Shown here: positions 1-7,251 of the stretch, in pieces
Position numbering within the stretch: position 1 is the stretch's first letter
How the letters are laid out: the number at the start of each line of letters is the position of its first letter
Assembly (NCBI GenBank): GCA_016706685.1
Contig: JADJJE010000022.1
Location: 1 to 64,000, forward strand
From: Sandaracinaceae bacterium
GTDB lineage: Bacteria; Myxococcota_A; Polyangia; Polyangiales; Houyiibacteriaceae
Length of the DNA: 64,000 nucleotides
Reading direction: 5' to 3'
Notes under the pieces: model-generated
Database searches by the model: none
Seen by the model: only the letters and a program-made list of their open reading frames with translations
What the model was told of the DNA's origin: nothing
Program-made: the position numbers and the translations under genes

Positions 1-62
1 TGCGCTCAAGAGGGGACTTACAGCAAGCGCCACGCCGAGCCTCCCTTGCTATTCCGCGCCCT

Positions 63-629
63 ATGCCAAGCGAGGCACAGCCCGAGCGCCGCCCAGAACC
101 CGACACGGATGCCGTGACGGGGCCGCGCTCGCACGCCCTGCGCGCAGAGTACCTCGGGGAGACCTACCTCACCACCGGGCAGGTCGCCGAGCTGCTCGGC
201 TACCGCACCCGCGCGGGCGTGCACATGGCCGTCCGCCGAGGCGAGCTCCAGGCCGTTGGCAGGCGGGGACGCACCCTCGTGTTTCGCAAGTCCGATGCGA
301 TAGCTATGCTGCGGGTGAGACCGAGCGTGGGCGTCGTGACGGGAGAACTCCATCATGACGAATCACCAAGAGCGCCGGGTCGAGCCCGGCATTTGCCAAC
401 TGAACAAGAACACATTCCGTCTCCGGGTCCGGATCACAGACTCGACGACGGGGAAGCGCTACGCGAAGTGCCAGGAGTTCGAGGGGAGCCTGCGCTCCGC
501 TCGAAGCGAGCGAGAGGCGCTGCGCGTACAGCTCCAGCAGGGGATGGCGGAGGACCGCACGAAGGTCGAACGCCTGACGGTGGGGACCTGCGCGCACTCG
601 TGGCTGAGCACTTCGCTCGCACGCGGTGA
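63..629 (+). CDS. excisionase-like helix-turn-helix protein (C-terminal extent uncertain)
   Basis: Probable small DNA-binding protein of the excisionase/MerR-like HTH class. The N-terminal ~100 residues contain a recognisable winged-helix core (YLTTGQVAELLGY, then a basic stretch and FRKSDAIAMLR), the pattern of phage/ICE excisionases and directionality factors. It lies directly upstream of an integrase in the same orientation, the usual xis-int arrangement, and so probably controls excision. The reading frame stays open to 629 and overlaps the integrase by 275 bases. The part after about residue 100 is Arg/Pro/Gly-rich and looks like an out-of-frame reading of the integrase gene. Either the protein really carries this tail, or a small indel has removed its natural stop near 355. 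The HTH assignment is fairly safe; the length is not. Confidence 0.55.
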   Translation: MPSEAQPERRPEPDTDAVTGPRSHALRAEYLGETYLTTGQVAELLGYRTRAGVHMAVRRGELQAVGRRGRTLVFRKSDAIAMLRVRPSVGVVTGELHHDESPRAPGRARHLPTEQEHIPSPGPDHRLDDGEALREVPGVRGEPALRSKRARGAARTAPAGDGGGPHEGRTPDGGDLRALVAEHFARTR

Positions 630-1515
630 CCTCGCCAGGTCCACGGCGCAGAAGTACGCCACCGCCTTGGACCTGCACATCGTGCCGGGCCTCGGCGACC
701 TCTACCTCGACGCCCTTCGTCCAAAGGACATCGAGCAGTGGATGCTGCGCGAGGTGAAGCGCCACAAGCCCAACACCGTGAACTCGTGGAGGACGCAGCT
801 CATCTGCATCCTCAGCTACGCCGAGCGTGACGGCCTCATCGCGCGGAACATCGCGAAGGACGTGAAGCCGCTCAAGCTGCGCGCCGACGCGGACGAGGAC
901 AACGCGCTCAGCGTCGCTGAGCTGCGCCAGTACCTCATCGCGTGGGAGCAGACCTACCCGGACCGCTACCCCCTGATCCTGACGCTAGCCCTCACGGGCA
1001 TGCGCTGGGGTGAGGCCACCGCGCTGCGCTGGGACGACGTGTCGGCGGCCGAGGCAGGCGGCGCCCTCACCGTGCGCCGCTCTCACGTGCGCGGCGAGCT
1101 GAAGGAGACGAAGACGAACCGCACGCGGCGCGTCCCGTTTCCGGCTCACCTGGCTCGGGTGCTGCGAGAGCATCGCCTACAGCTGGTGGCCACCCAGGCC
1201 CCCGGGCTGAGCGCCGGCTGGGTCTTCCCGTCTTCGAACGGGAAGGTCCGCTCGAACGGCTCGGAGAGCGGTCGCCACCGAGCGGTGCTCCGGAAGATCG
1301 GCGTCACTCGCAAGGTGACCATCCACGGTCTTCGTCACACGGCCACCGACCTGCTCCGGCTGGCCCCGGTGGACCCCGTCGTCGCGGCGAGCATCATCGG
1401 TCACCAGACCGACAGGATGCGCGAGCACTACAGCATGGTGGGCGCCGTCGAGGCCCGAGCCAGCGGTGACGCCATCGCGGGCCTCATCGGCCTCGCTGTG
1501 CCCGTAGCGCCGTAG
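355..1515 (+). CDS. tyrosine recombinase / site-specific integrase
   Basis: 386-residue phage/ICE-type integrase that would catalyse integration and excision of the element to its left. An N-terminal arm (residues ~1-70) precedes a SAM-like core-binding domain (~75-150, with LARSTAQKYATALDLHIVPG) and a catalytic domain. All catalytic positions are visible: R217 (LTGMRWGEA), H324-x-x-R327 (HGLRH), H350 (SIIGHQT) and the nucleophile Y359 (REHYSMV). The length matches the family. A GGGAG ribosome site sits about 10 bases before the ATG. The gene reads toward the 3' end of the tRNA-Gly gene 100 bases downstream, as expected when a tRNA 3' end is the attachment site. No frameshift or missing residue is seen, so it may be active. 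Confidence 0.95.
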   Translation: MTNHQERRVEPGICQLNKNTFRLRVRITDSTTGKRYAKCQEFEGSLRSARSEREALRVQLQQGMAEDRTKVERLTVGTCAHSWLSTSLARGDLARSTAQKYATALDLHIVPGLGDLYLDALRPKDIEQWMLREVKRHKPNTVNSWRTQLICILSYAERDGLIARNIAKDVKPLKLRADADEDNALSVAELRQYLIAWEQTYPDRYPLILTLALTGMRWGEATALRWDDVSAAEAGGALTVRRSHVRGELKETKTNRTRRVPFPAHLARVLREHRLQLVATQAPGLSAGWVFPSSNGKVRSNGSESGRHRAVLRKIGVTRKVTIHGLRHTATDLLRLAPVDPVVAASIIGHQTDRMREHYSMVGAVEARASGDAIAGLIGLAVPVAP

Positions 1516-1615
1516 TCCGTCAAAAGGGTCGAGCAAAGGGTCGACCTCCAAAAGCCCCAAACGAAAACGGCCGGCTAGCGCAAACTAACCGACCGGAATC
1601 ACAAGCAAATCTGGG

Positions 1616-1687
<72 letters not shown>

Positions 1688-1700
1688 GAGGGCCGCTTAT

Positions 1701-2201
1701 CTACGGTGCCGACGGGGGGCCGTCAAGGATTTTTTCAGCCCCCGCCGGCCCCTCGCGAACACAGTCCCGCAGGGTGACCCAACCCAGCCCCAGCAACCCC
1801 AGCGTCCCGGTCACCACCACCCCCGCCACAGGCCGCACCTCGGCCCCAAACATGAACGCGAACGTCGCGATCACCCCCGGCACCTGCAGCACGCTGCTCG
1901 CCCCGAGGAACGCCACCAGCCGCACCCCCGCCCGCAAGTCAGGCCGCCGCCCGGGCAGCATCCGCAACCGCCGCCGCGCCAGCCACCGCATCAGCGCCCA
2001 GGTGGGCCACACCAGCGCCAGTGTCACCACCACCAGCCCACGCGCCACCACCGTCAACTCCGGCCGCAGCATCCCGCGCAGCTCCTCGAACTCCGGCGGG
2101 AACAGCACCGCCCGCAGCCCCGTCTCCACGCCCCACGCCACAGGCACGGCGGTGACCACCAAGGCCACCAACACCCCCCGGCTGCGCGCACTCAACACCA
2201 C
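1701..2201 (-). CDS. small polytopic membrane protein of unknown function
   Basis: 166-residue protein with about four hydrophobic segments (near residues 8-25, 50-70, 95-115 and 125-145). A basic RRRLRML stretch lies between the second and third, consistent with an inner-membrane protein. I do not recognise a family or catalytic motif. It begins six bases after the stop of the TPP-dependent enzyme gene and is very probably the last gene of that minus-strand operon. A role linked to the operon's acyl or 2-hydroxyacyl chemistry is only a guess from position. Confidence 0.6.
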   Translation of the reverse strand: MVLSARSRGVLVALVVTAVPVAWGVETGLRAVLFPPEFEELRGMLRPELTVVARGLVVVTLALVWPTWALMRWLARRRLRMLPGRRPDLRAGVRLVAFLGASSVLQVPGVIATFAFMFGAEVRPVAGVVVTGTLGLLGLGWVTLRDCVREGPAGAEKILDGPPSAP

Positions 2202-2207
2202 CGCGCG

Positions 2208-3956
2208 TCAGATGCTCAGCGAGCCCTTGCGGAAGTCGGTGGCGCCGATCCACGCGTTGATGCACACGGGGCGCCCGTTCCTGGCGTGCTCCTTGGCCTC
2301 GGCCAGCACGCGCGGCACGTCGGCCGGGTCCTTCACCAGCAGGCCCACGCCGCCGTAGCCTTCGGCCACCTTGTGGTAGTCGGTGCGACGCAGCACGGTG
2401 CCGCAGTCGCTGCCCAGGAGGTGGCTCTGGTCGCGCGCGATCTGCGCCCAGCTGCCGTCGGTGCCAATCACGGCGATCACGGGCAGGCCGTGGCGCACGT
2501 AGGTGTCGAACTCGGCCAGGCTGTAGGCGCTGCTGCCGTCGCCCCAGAAGAGCCAGGTCTCCGCCGAGGGCCGCGCCAGCGCCGCGCCGGCTGCATAGCC
2601 GCCGCCCACGCCCAGCGTGCCGAACACGCCCGGGTCCAGCCAGCACAGCGGGTTGCGCGGGCGCACGATGTAGCTGGCCGTGGCCACGAAGTCGCCGCCG
2701 TCCACCACGATGACCGCGTCGTCGGACATCACGTCCTCGATGGCGCGGCACAGCATGAGCGGGTTGATGTACTCGGTCTTCACCGCGGCCTGCTGCTCGA
2801 TCTCGGTGTCGCGCTTCTGCTCGCTCTTGCGCAGCGTGGCGAACCACGGCTCCCAGGCCAGCTTCGAAGGCCGCGCCACGCGCGCCAGCTCCTGCAGGGT
2901 GCGCCCGGCGTCGGCCAGCACGGCCAGCGTGGGCCGCCGGTTCTTGGTGAGCTCCACCGGGTTGCGGTTCACGGTCACCACCTGCGCCTTGCTGTTGATG
3001 CCCAGGCCGTATCCCATGCGGAAGTCGAACGGGAAGCCGCACACCAGCACGAAGTCGGCCTCCTTCAGGGCCTTTCCGCGCGCGTGCCGGAACTGGATGT
3101 CGCTGCCGCTGCGGCCCAGGAGCCCGCGCGCACAGCCGCCCAGGAACACGGGCACGCCCAGCGTGCGCAGCGCGTCGGCCACCTGGTGGGCCTCCATGCT
3201 CTCCACCACGCTCTGGCTGCCCATCACCACCACGGGCTTGCGCGCGTTCTCCAGCATGGCCGCAATCTGCTTCACCTCGTTGCGCGCGGGGCTGGGCACG
3301 GGCGGCCGCTTGGGGGTCTTGGCCACCACCTTGTCGGCCCCCTGAAAGGTGCGGAACAAGTGCGCCATGGCCACCGCGTGCAGCGCCTTCATGGGCAGCG
3401 AGTCGCTCTTGCCGCCGCCGGTCATGTCGCCGTACATGCCGCGCACCAGCTCCTGCGAGTAGAGTAAGTCCACCGGGCACTCGATGAACACGGGCCCGGG
3501 CACGCCGTCGAGCGCCACCTCGAAGCCCTCCTCGAGGGCAGGCACCAGGTCCTTCACGCGCTTCACCTGGCGCGTCATCTTCACCATGGACTGGATGGGC
3601 GAGATCTGGTCGATGTCCTGCAGCGCCCCACGCCCGCGCAGCGCGGTGGCCGTGGCCCCGCCCAGCAAGATGAGCGGCGACTGCGCCATGTACGCGTTCT
3701 GGATGGCGGTGAGCGTGTTGGTCACGCCCGGGCCCGCGGTCACGGCGGCCACCCCGGGCACGCCCGTCATGCGCGCCATGGCGTCGGCGGCGAACACCGC
3801 GTTCTTTTCGTCGCGCATGTCCACCACGCGAATGCCCGCGCGCTGGCTCTCCACCAAGATGGGCGAGATGTGCCCGCCGCACAGCGTGAACACGAACTCC
3901 ACGCCCTGCTTGCGCAGCACATCCGCAATGAGCTTGCCGCCGTTGGTGCCCTTCAT
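2208..3956 (-). CDS. thiamine-pyrophosphate-dependent enzyme, acetolactate synthase/2-hydroxyacyl-CoA lyase-like
   Basis: 582-residue ThDP enzyme with the three-domain acetolactate-synthase fold. The N-terminal PYR domain has the cofactor-activating glutamate E50 (MRDEKNAVF), a central nucleotide-binding-like domain follows, and the C-terminal PP domain has the ThDP/Mg motif GDGSSAYSL...GTDGSW. It resembles the stand-alone ILVBL/2-hydroxyacyl-CoA lyase branch more than biosynthetic IlvB. No regulatory small subunit is adjacent, and the neighbours are acyl thioesterase, dehydratase and ACP genes. The likely reaction is cleavage of 2-hydroxyacyl-CoA, or carboligation of 2-keto acids; the substrate cannot be read from sequence. 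The start is the ATG at 3956, with AGGAGA just upstream. It overlaps the thioesterase stop by four bases (ATGA), so the two are translationally coupled. Confidence 0.85.
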   Translation of the reverse strand: MKGTNGGKLIADVLRKQGVEFVFTLCGGHISPILVESQRAGIRVVDMRDEKNAVFAADAMARMTGVPGVAAVTAGPGVTNTLTAIQNAYMAQSPLILLGGATATALRGRGALQDIDQISPIQSMVKMTRQVKRVKDLVPALEEGFEVALDGVPGPVFIECPVDLLYSQELVRGMYGDMTGGGKSDSLPMKALHAVAMAHLFRTFQGADKVVAKTPKRPPVPSPARNEVKQIAAMLENARKPVVVMGSQSVVESMEAHQVADALRTLGVPVFLGGCARGLLGRSGSDIQFRHARGKALKEADFVLVCGFPFDFRMGYGLGINSKAQVVTVNRNPVELTKNRRPTLAVLADAGRTLQELARVARPSKLAWEPWFATLRKSEQKRDTEIEQQAAVKTEYINPLMLCRAIEDVMSDDAVIVVDGGDFVATASYIVRPRNPLCWLDPGVFGTLGVGGGYAAGAALARPSAETWLFWGDGSSAYSLAEFDTYVRHGLPVIAVIGTDGSWAQIARDQSHLLGSDCGTVLRRTDYHKVAEGYGGVGLLVKDPADVPRVLAEAKEHARNGRPVCINAWIGATDFRKGSLSI

Positions 3957-4348
3957 GACTTGTCTCCTAGTACGTGCCCTGGGAGCACGAAGCAGGTGAA
4001 GGTGCCCTCGAACACGGGCTCGTCCGCGCGCGTGCACGTCACCTTCACGATGTGTTTCTTGCCGGCCGTGGACTCGCGCACCGCGCTGGCCACCACCACG
4101 TCACCCACCACCACGGGCTTCAAGAAGCGCGCTTCCGAAGATCCCAGCACCACGAACGGGTCGTTCACGGCCAGCATGGCCGCGTAGTCCGCCAGGCCAA
4201 ACACGAAGCCGCCGTGCACCAGCCCGCGCGCGTCGGCCGCCATGCCCGCGTGCGTGGTGAGCGTGGCCTGCGCCTGCCCCTCGCTCAGCGAGAGCGGCCG
4301 CCCCACCCACGTGGCGTCGATGGCGAGGTGTGTGTTGGTGTCCACCAT
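3953..4348 (-). CDS. hotdog-fold acyl-CoA thioesterase (PaaI-like)
   Basis: 131-residue single-domain hotdog protein. The central helix region ARGLVHGGFVFGLADYAAM is the typical 'HGG' loop of PaaI/FapR-type thioesterases, followed by the strands SEARFLKPVVVGDVVVASA. It would hydrolyse, or at least bind, acyl-CoA or acyl-ACP thioesters in the cytoplasm. I chose the ATG at 4348 because an AGG sits nine bases upstream and family homology begins there; an in-frame ATG three codons earlier (4357) is possible. It heads the minus-strand unit that continues through the TPP enzyme with an ATGA overlap. Confidence 0.85.
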   Translation of the reverse strand: MVDTNTHLAIDATWVGRPLSLSEGQAQATLTTHAGMAADARGLVHGGFVFGLADYAAMLAVNDPFVVLGSSEARFLKPVVVGDVVVASAVRESTAGKKHIVKVTCTRADEPVFEGTFTCFVLPGHVLGDKS

Positions 4349-4409
4349 GCGGCGCATCCTGCCCGATCCGTCGTGGGCGCGCGAGCCCAGTTCCGGGGGC
4401 GGCGCTCGA

Positions 4410-4672
4410 TTGGCACCCATGGCTTGAGCCTGATCACTCGACACAAGTCTTGGCAGGCTCTTGTCAGCATGAATCGGTCCTGTTTCAAGGGGAATTGGCA
4501 CCCCGGCTTGAAAGGTTTCAACCCGGGGTGCCCATAGTGCCTTGCAGCAAGCCGATTCGGCCCCCTAGCAAGATGTGTTGAATCCTCAGACTCGAGCCAT
4601 CGGTGCCCACAACACCTTGCAGCAAGGCGACTCGGCCGCCTGCGAGATGAGTGGAATCCCCAGCCTCCACCC
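4410..4672. repeat. intergenic cluster of inverted and direct ~75-bp repeats
   Basis: Three imperfect copies of one unit fill this gap. Copy A (about 4410-4480, plus orientation) begins GGCACCCATGGCTTGAG. Copies B (about 4604-4527) and C (about 4672-4600) are in minus orientation. B and C align over ~70 bases at roughly 80 % identity and share GGATTC, CTTGCTGCAAGG and a terminal TGGGCACC. A and B share GGCACC-ATGGCT-GAG-CTGA and ACACA-TCTTG. A strong hairpin lies between A and B. No protein is encoded. This looks like a REP/MITE-like intergenic repeat family. Confidence 0.65.
4497..4532. repeat. perfect hairpin inside the repeat cluster
   Basis: Arms GGCACCCCGG (4497-4506) and CCGGGGTGCC (4523-4532) are perfect reverse complements. 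The inner arms TTGAAA (4508-4513) and TTTCAA (4516-4521) extend the stem to about 16 pairs with one C-C mismatch and a 2-base loop. No U-tract follows on either strand, so it is not a canonical terminator. Confidence 0.8.
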
Positions 4673-4679
4673 CACCGCT

Positions 4680-5117
4680 TCAACGCGGCGGCAGCGCCTC
4701 GCCCACCACGTTGATCGTCCCGCGCGCGCACAGCTCGCTGTCCGGACCACGGAACAGCTCGCAATCGAACTGAGCCAGCGCCCCAGCCCCCCAGCTCTCG
4801 GTGGCCACCACGCGCAGCACGTCGCCCACGCGCATGCTGGGCACGAGGAAGTCCACGCCGCGCGTGCCCAAGAGCGCGCCCGCCACGGGGTTCGGGTCCG
4901 TGCCGCTGGTGCGGTGGCTCATGAGCACCGCCGCGCTCTGCGCAAACAGCTCGATGGCCGCAATGGGCGACACCAGCCCATCCACGGCCAGGATGTGGTC
5001 CGCGCGCAGCGTCATGGTGGTCTCGACGGAGCTGGCGGTGACCGAGATCACGTCGTCGATGAAGCACATGGGCCCGCGGTGCGGGATGCGCGCCAGCAGG
5101 TGGGTGAGCTCCCCCAT
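4680..5117 (-). CDS. hotdog 3-hydroxyacyl-ACP dehydratase-like protein
   Basis: 145 residues, FabA/FabZ-related hotdog fold. The N-terminal HLLARIPHRGPMCFIDDV is the family's 'IPHR-P-L-ID' entry motif, with the conserved histidine before the arginine. The central helix is AAIELFAQSAAVLMSHR. It most resembles the ApeP/(3R)-hydroxymyristoyl-ACP dehydratase-like proteins that accompany dedicated ACPs in lipid and aryl-polyene loci. It would dehydrate a 3-hydroxyacyl chain carried on the adjacent ACP, whose stop codon lies five bases upstream. No ketosynthase or ketoreductase is adjacent, so the pathway it serves is unresolved. Confidence 0.8.
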   Translation of the reverse strand: MGELTHLLARIPHRGPMCFIDDVISVTASSVETTMTLRADHILAVDGLVSPIAAIELFAQSAAVLMSHRTSGTDPNPVAGALLGTRGVDFLVPSMRVGDVLRVVATESWGAGALAQFDCELFRGPDSELCARGTINVVGEALPPR

Positions 5118-5122
5118 CGCGC

Positions 5123-5440
5123 TCAGCTGTTGCTGCCGCCGCCGCCGGGCAGCGTCACGTCGGGCTCGGCCTCGCCGCGCGCCGCTGCCGCGATCTCGTT
5201 CTCCACGAACGTGATCAGCTCGTCCACGGTGCGAATCTGCTTGGCCGTCTCGGGGTCCGGCCGGCGCCCGGTCATGTCGCGCAGCTGCACGAAGATGTCC
5301 ACGGCGTCGATGCTGTCGAGGTCGAGGTCCTCGTACAGCGTGGACTCGGGCTTGATCTGGGCCTTCTCGAGCTCGAAGGTGTCGGAGAGGATCTCCACGA
5401 TCTCCGAGAAAATTTCGTCACGCGTCATCGTTCGGCTCAT
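5123..5440 (-). CDS. acyl carrier protein
   Basis: 105-residue dedicated ACP. The phosphopantetheine attachment site is S43 in EDLDLDSIDAVD, within a standard four-helix acidic ACP (EIFSEIVEILSDTF...KPESTLYEDL). The C-terminal extension is Gly/Ser-rich and ends GGGGSNS. I start at the ATG at 5440; another ATG at 5428 is possible, and a longer upstream extension has no family similarity. It is translated just before, and presumably works with, the dehydratase-like protein downstream. It is distinct in sequence from the five PUFA-synthase ACP domains elsewhere in the window and probably not part of the housekeeping fatty acid synthase, whose genes are absent here. Confidence 0.9.
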   Translation of the reverse strand: MSRTMTRDEIFSEIVEILSDTFELEKAQIKPESTLYEDLDLDSIDAVDIFVQLRDMTGRRPDPETAKQIRTVDELITFVENEIAAAARGEAEPDVTLPGGGGSNS

Positions 5441-5491
5441 GAGGGGGACAGACTTGTCAGAGAGAGGCGACGATGGCAAGGGGGCGGCGGT

Positions 5492-6325
5492 TCAGGGGAG
5501 GGCGCTGGCGGCCGGCGTGGCGCGGATCACGAACCCGACCGAGAGCCCGGTGTAGCGGCACACACCGCCGGAAGCGAACCGGATGTCCGTCAGGTTCTCG
5601 AAGATCTGGCCGGACTCATCCAGGAGCTCGCCCGATGCCCCGAGCCGTTGCAGCGCCTCGGCCAGCGCAACGAAGCCCGCCTCGTCCATCCACCCGCCCA
5701 CCAGGATCTCGATCAGGTCGGCTCGTGCCGTCCGCACGCCCAGGCGAACCTCATGGATCGCGATCGGCAGCGCGACGACATCACCCGCCACGTCCAGCGC
5801 TGGAATCTCGAGGGTGGCGTCCCCACGCCCACGTCCGTTCAGCAGCACGCCGCCCTCGGCGTCCAGCGGGCCCCACGCAACTCCCACACCTTCTTGGCCG
5901 ACCCACGTCGCGCCGGTGTCGTTGCTGTGGGCCAGCAAGCGGAGTGGTGCGCAGTCTGGGCCTGCGCTGCAAGCGAGGGCTTCGTGGGCGAGCGCTTCGA
6001 GGTCCAGGCTGGGGTACCGAGTTGTGGACAGCGCCGCATACGCGTCCACCATCTCGGCGAAGGCATTGTCGATGCCGAACGTCTCATCCCCGCACGGGTC
6101 GTATCGGTCCTCGAGCTCGTATCCCGGCAGGTCTCCACCATCTCCGCGGAAGTCGATGTCGCTCACGCGCAAGCTCCACGCTTGCACGGGCGTCAGCATC
6201 ACGCCGACGCTGGGCACCCCCGCGTCGGGCTGGGGCTGGGCGTCGGGGGGGCTCGCCTCGCAGGCGCCCAAGATGAGCGCAGTCGCAGTCCAAACCGTGG
6301 TCCCCAGCCTCACGTGCATGAACAC
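5492..6325 (-). CDS. predicted lipoprotein, divergent member of the 'GHDVDG' module family
   Basis: 277-residue exported protein. The signal sequence ends in a lipobox, LILGAC (C22), followed by an acidic/Pro-rich tether. I do not know the family by name. It shares a layout with the lipoproteins at 14207-15799, 16959-17822 and 17836-18699: an early strand ending in a G-x-E/D-x-x-x-x...C element, then IDNAFAEMVDAYAAL (compare VDNAFMDMA), a Cys-rich middle, and a C-terminal LSVGFVIRATPA strand (compare LSVGFTGTA). It is the most divergent copy and lies 9 kb from the others. Function is unknown; a cell-surface role is inferred from the lipobox. Confidence 0.7.
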   Translation of the reverse strand: MFMHVRLGTTVWTATALILGACEASPPDAQPQPDAGVPSVGVMLTPVQAWSLRVSDIDFRGDGGDLPGYELEDRYDPCGDETFGIDNAFAEMVDAYAALSTTRYPSLDLEALAHEALACSAGPDCAPLRLLAHSNDTGATWVGQEGVGVAWGPLDAEGGVLLNGRGRGDATLEIPALDVAGDVVALPIAIHEVRLGVRTARADLIEILVGGWMDEAGFVALAEALQRLGASGELLDESGQIFENLTDIRFASGGVCRYTGLSVGFVIRATPAASALP

Positions 6326-6422
6326 AGCTTCGTGGATGGCGAGCGCGATGGCAACACTCGGCGGGCTCCGCTACCCTGCAGCGATGCAGGGACGCACGCC
6401 ACGCCGTTGGCCAGGAGCAGCG

Positions 6423-7241
6423 ATGATCGGAGCCGCGCTGGCCGTCGCGGCATCGCTCTCTGTCCAGACGGCGGCCGCCTGCTCTCCCCCGCTGCCGTCC
6501 TACTCGGCGCGCCCAGCGAGCGGCGCGGTGCTGCCAGCTGGTCCGGTTCAGCTCGTGCTCATGATTTCGGGCTACGGGGCATCCAGCCTCGAAGGCGTCT
6601 TCGCGGTCACCGACGGGGCGGGCGCGCCGGTTCCGTTCAGCTTCGCGCTCGTGCGAAACGGCGCGGTGATCAGCTTCGACGCCACCGCCCTCACCGACGT
6701 CATCGTGTTCGCGTCGCGCGGCTCCAACATCCTGCCGCTCTCCCAGGTCGCTTCCTACACGGTGGAGGATCAGGCACCGAGCAGCGCGCCGAGCGCACCC
6801 GAGGTCGTCGCCGAGGCTTCCTTCTGCGACGTCTGCTGGGGTGGTTCCACCGCCTGCTGCTCGCGGGAGAGCGTCCTCAGCACGCCCGTCACCATCTCGG
6901 GAGACGGTATCGCGGCCGCGTGGGTCGACGCCAACGGGCTCCTCGCGGGCGTGTTGCCCTACGGCACGGCGCACACGGGCTCCGCTCGCCAGTGGGGCAT
7001 CTGGTACGTCCCGCCCGGTGAGGCGCTGGTCTCGCTCGATGTGCATGGGCGCCAGTCACCCACCACCGCGTGGTCCGCGCCCGCCGCGGTGGCATGTGGC
7101 GACGACGCCCTCGATGAGGGCGAGGAGCACGCGGGGGGCTCCTGCCGAGCGACCGTGGGCAGCGGCACACCAAGCCCCTTGGCGGGGGCCTTCATGGTCG
7201 CCCTCGTGTGGCGCGTCCGCCGTCGCCGCACCCTCCCCTGA
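6423..7241 (+). CDS. exported protein with MYXO-CTERM-like tail
   Basis: 272-residue secreted protein. The ATG at 6423 is preferred because AGGAG lies five bases upstream and gives a clean signal peptide (MIGAALAVAASLSVQTAAA); an in-frame ATG at 6384 has no ribosome site. The mature part begins CSPPLPSYSARPASGAVLP, suggesting a copper-resistance/Ig-like beta-sandwich, and has a Cys-rich patch (CDVCWGGSTACCS). The C-terminus is GSCRATVGSG, a hydrophobic span and RVRRRR, which fits the MYXO-CTERM sorting pattern (Cys-Arg, membrane helix, Arg cluster) used by myxobacteria for surface anchoring. Function unknown. Confidence 0.75.
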   Translation: MIGAALAVAASLSVQTAAACSPPLPSYSARPASGAVLPAGPVQLVLMISGYGASSLEGVFAVTDGAGAPVPFSFALVRNGAVISFDATALTDVIVFASRGSNILPLSQVASYTVEDQAPSSAPSAPEVVAEASFCDVCWGGSTACCSRESVLSTPVTISGDGIAAAWVDANGLLAGVLPYGTAHTGSARQWGIWYVPPGEALVSLDVHGRQSPTTAWSAPAAVACGDDALDEGEEHAGGSCRATVGSGTPSPLAGAFMVALVWRVRRRRTLP

Positions 7242-7251
7242 CCACGCCTGC

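Noticed and set aside
4497..4532. Hairpin considered as an intrinsic terminator
   Set aside because: No T-run on either side, and it sits inside a repeat cluster upstream of, not after, the flanking genes.
5583..6422. Plus-strand frame upstream of the MYXO-CTERM-like gene
   Set aside because: It is the antisense of the lipoprotein gene 5492-6325; a signal peptide and ribosome site mark the real start at 6423.
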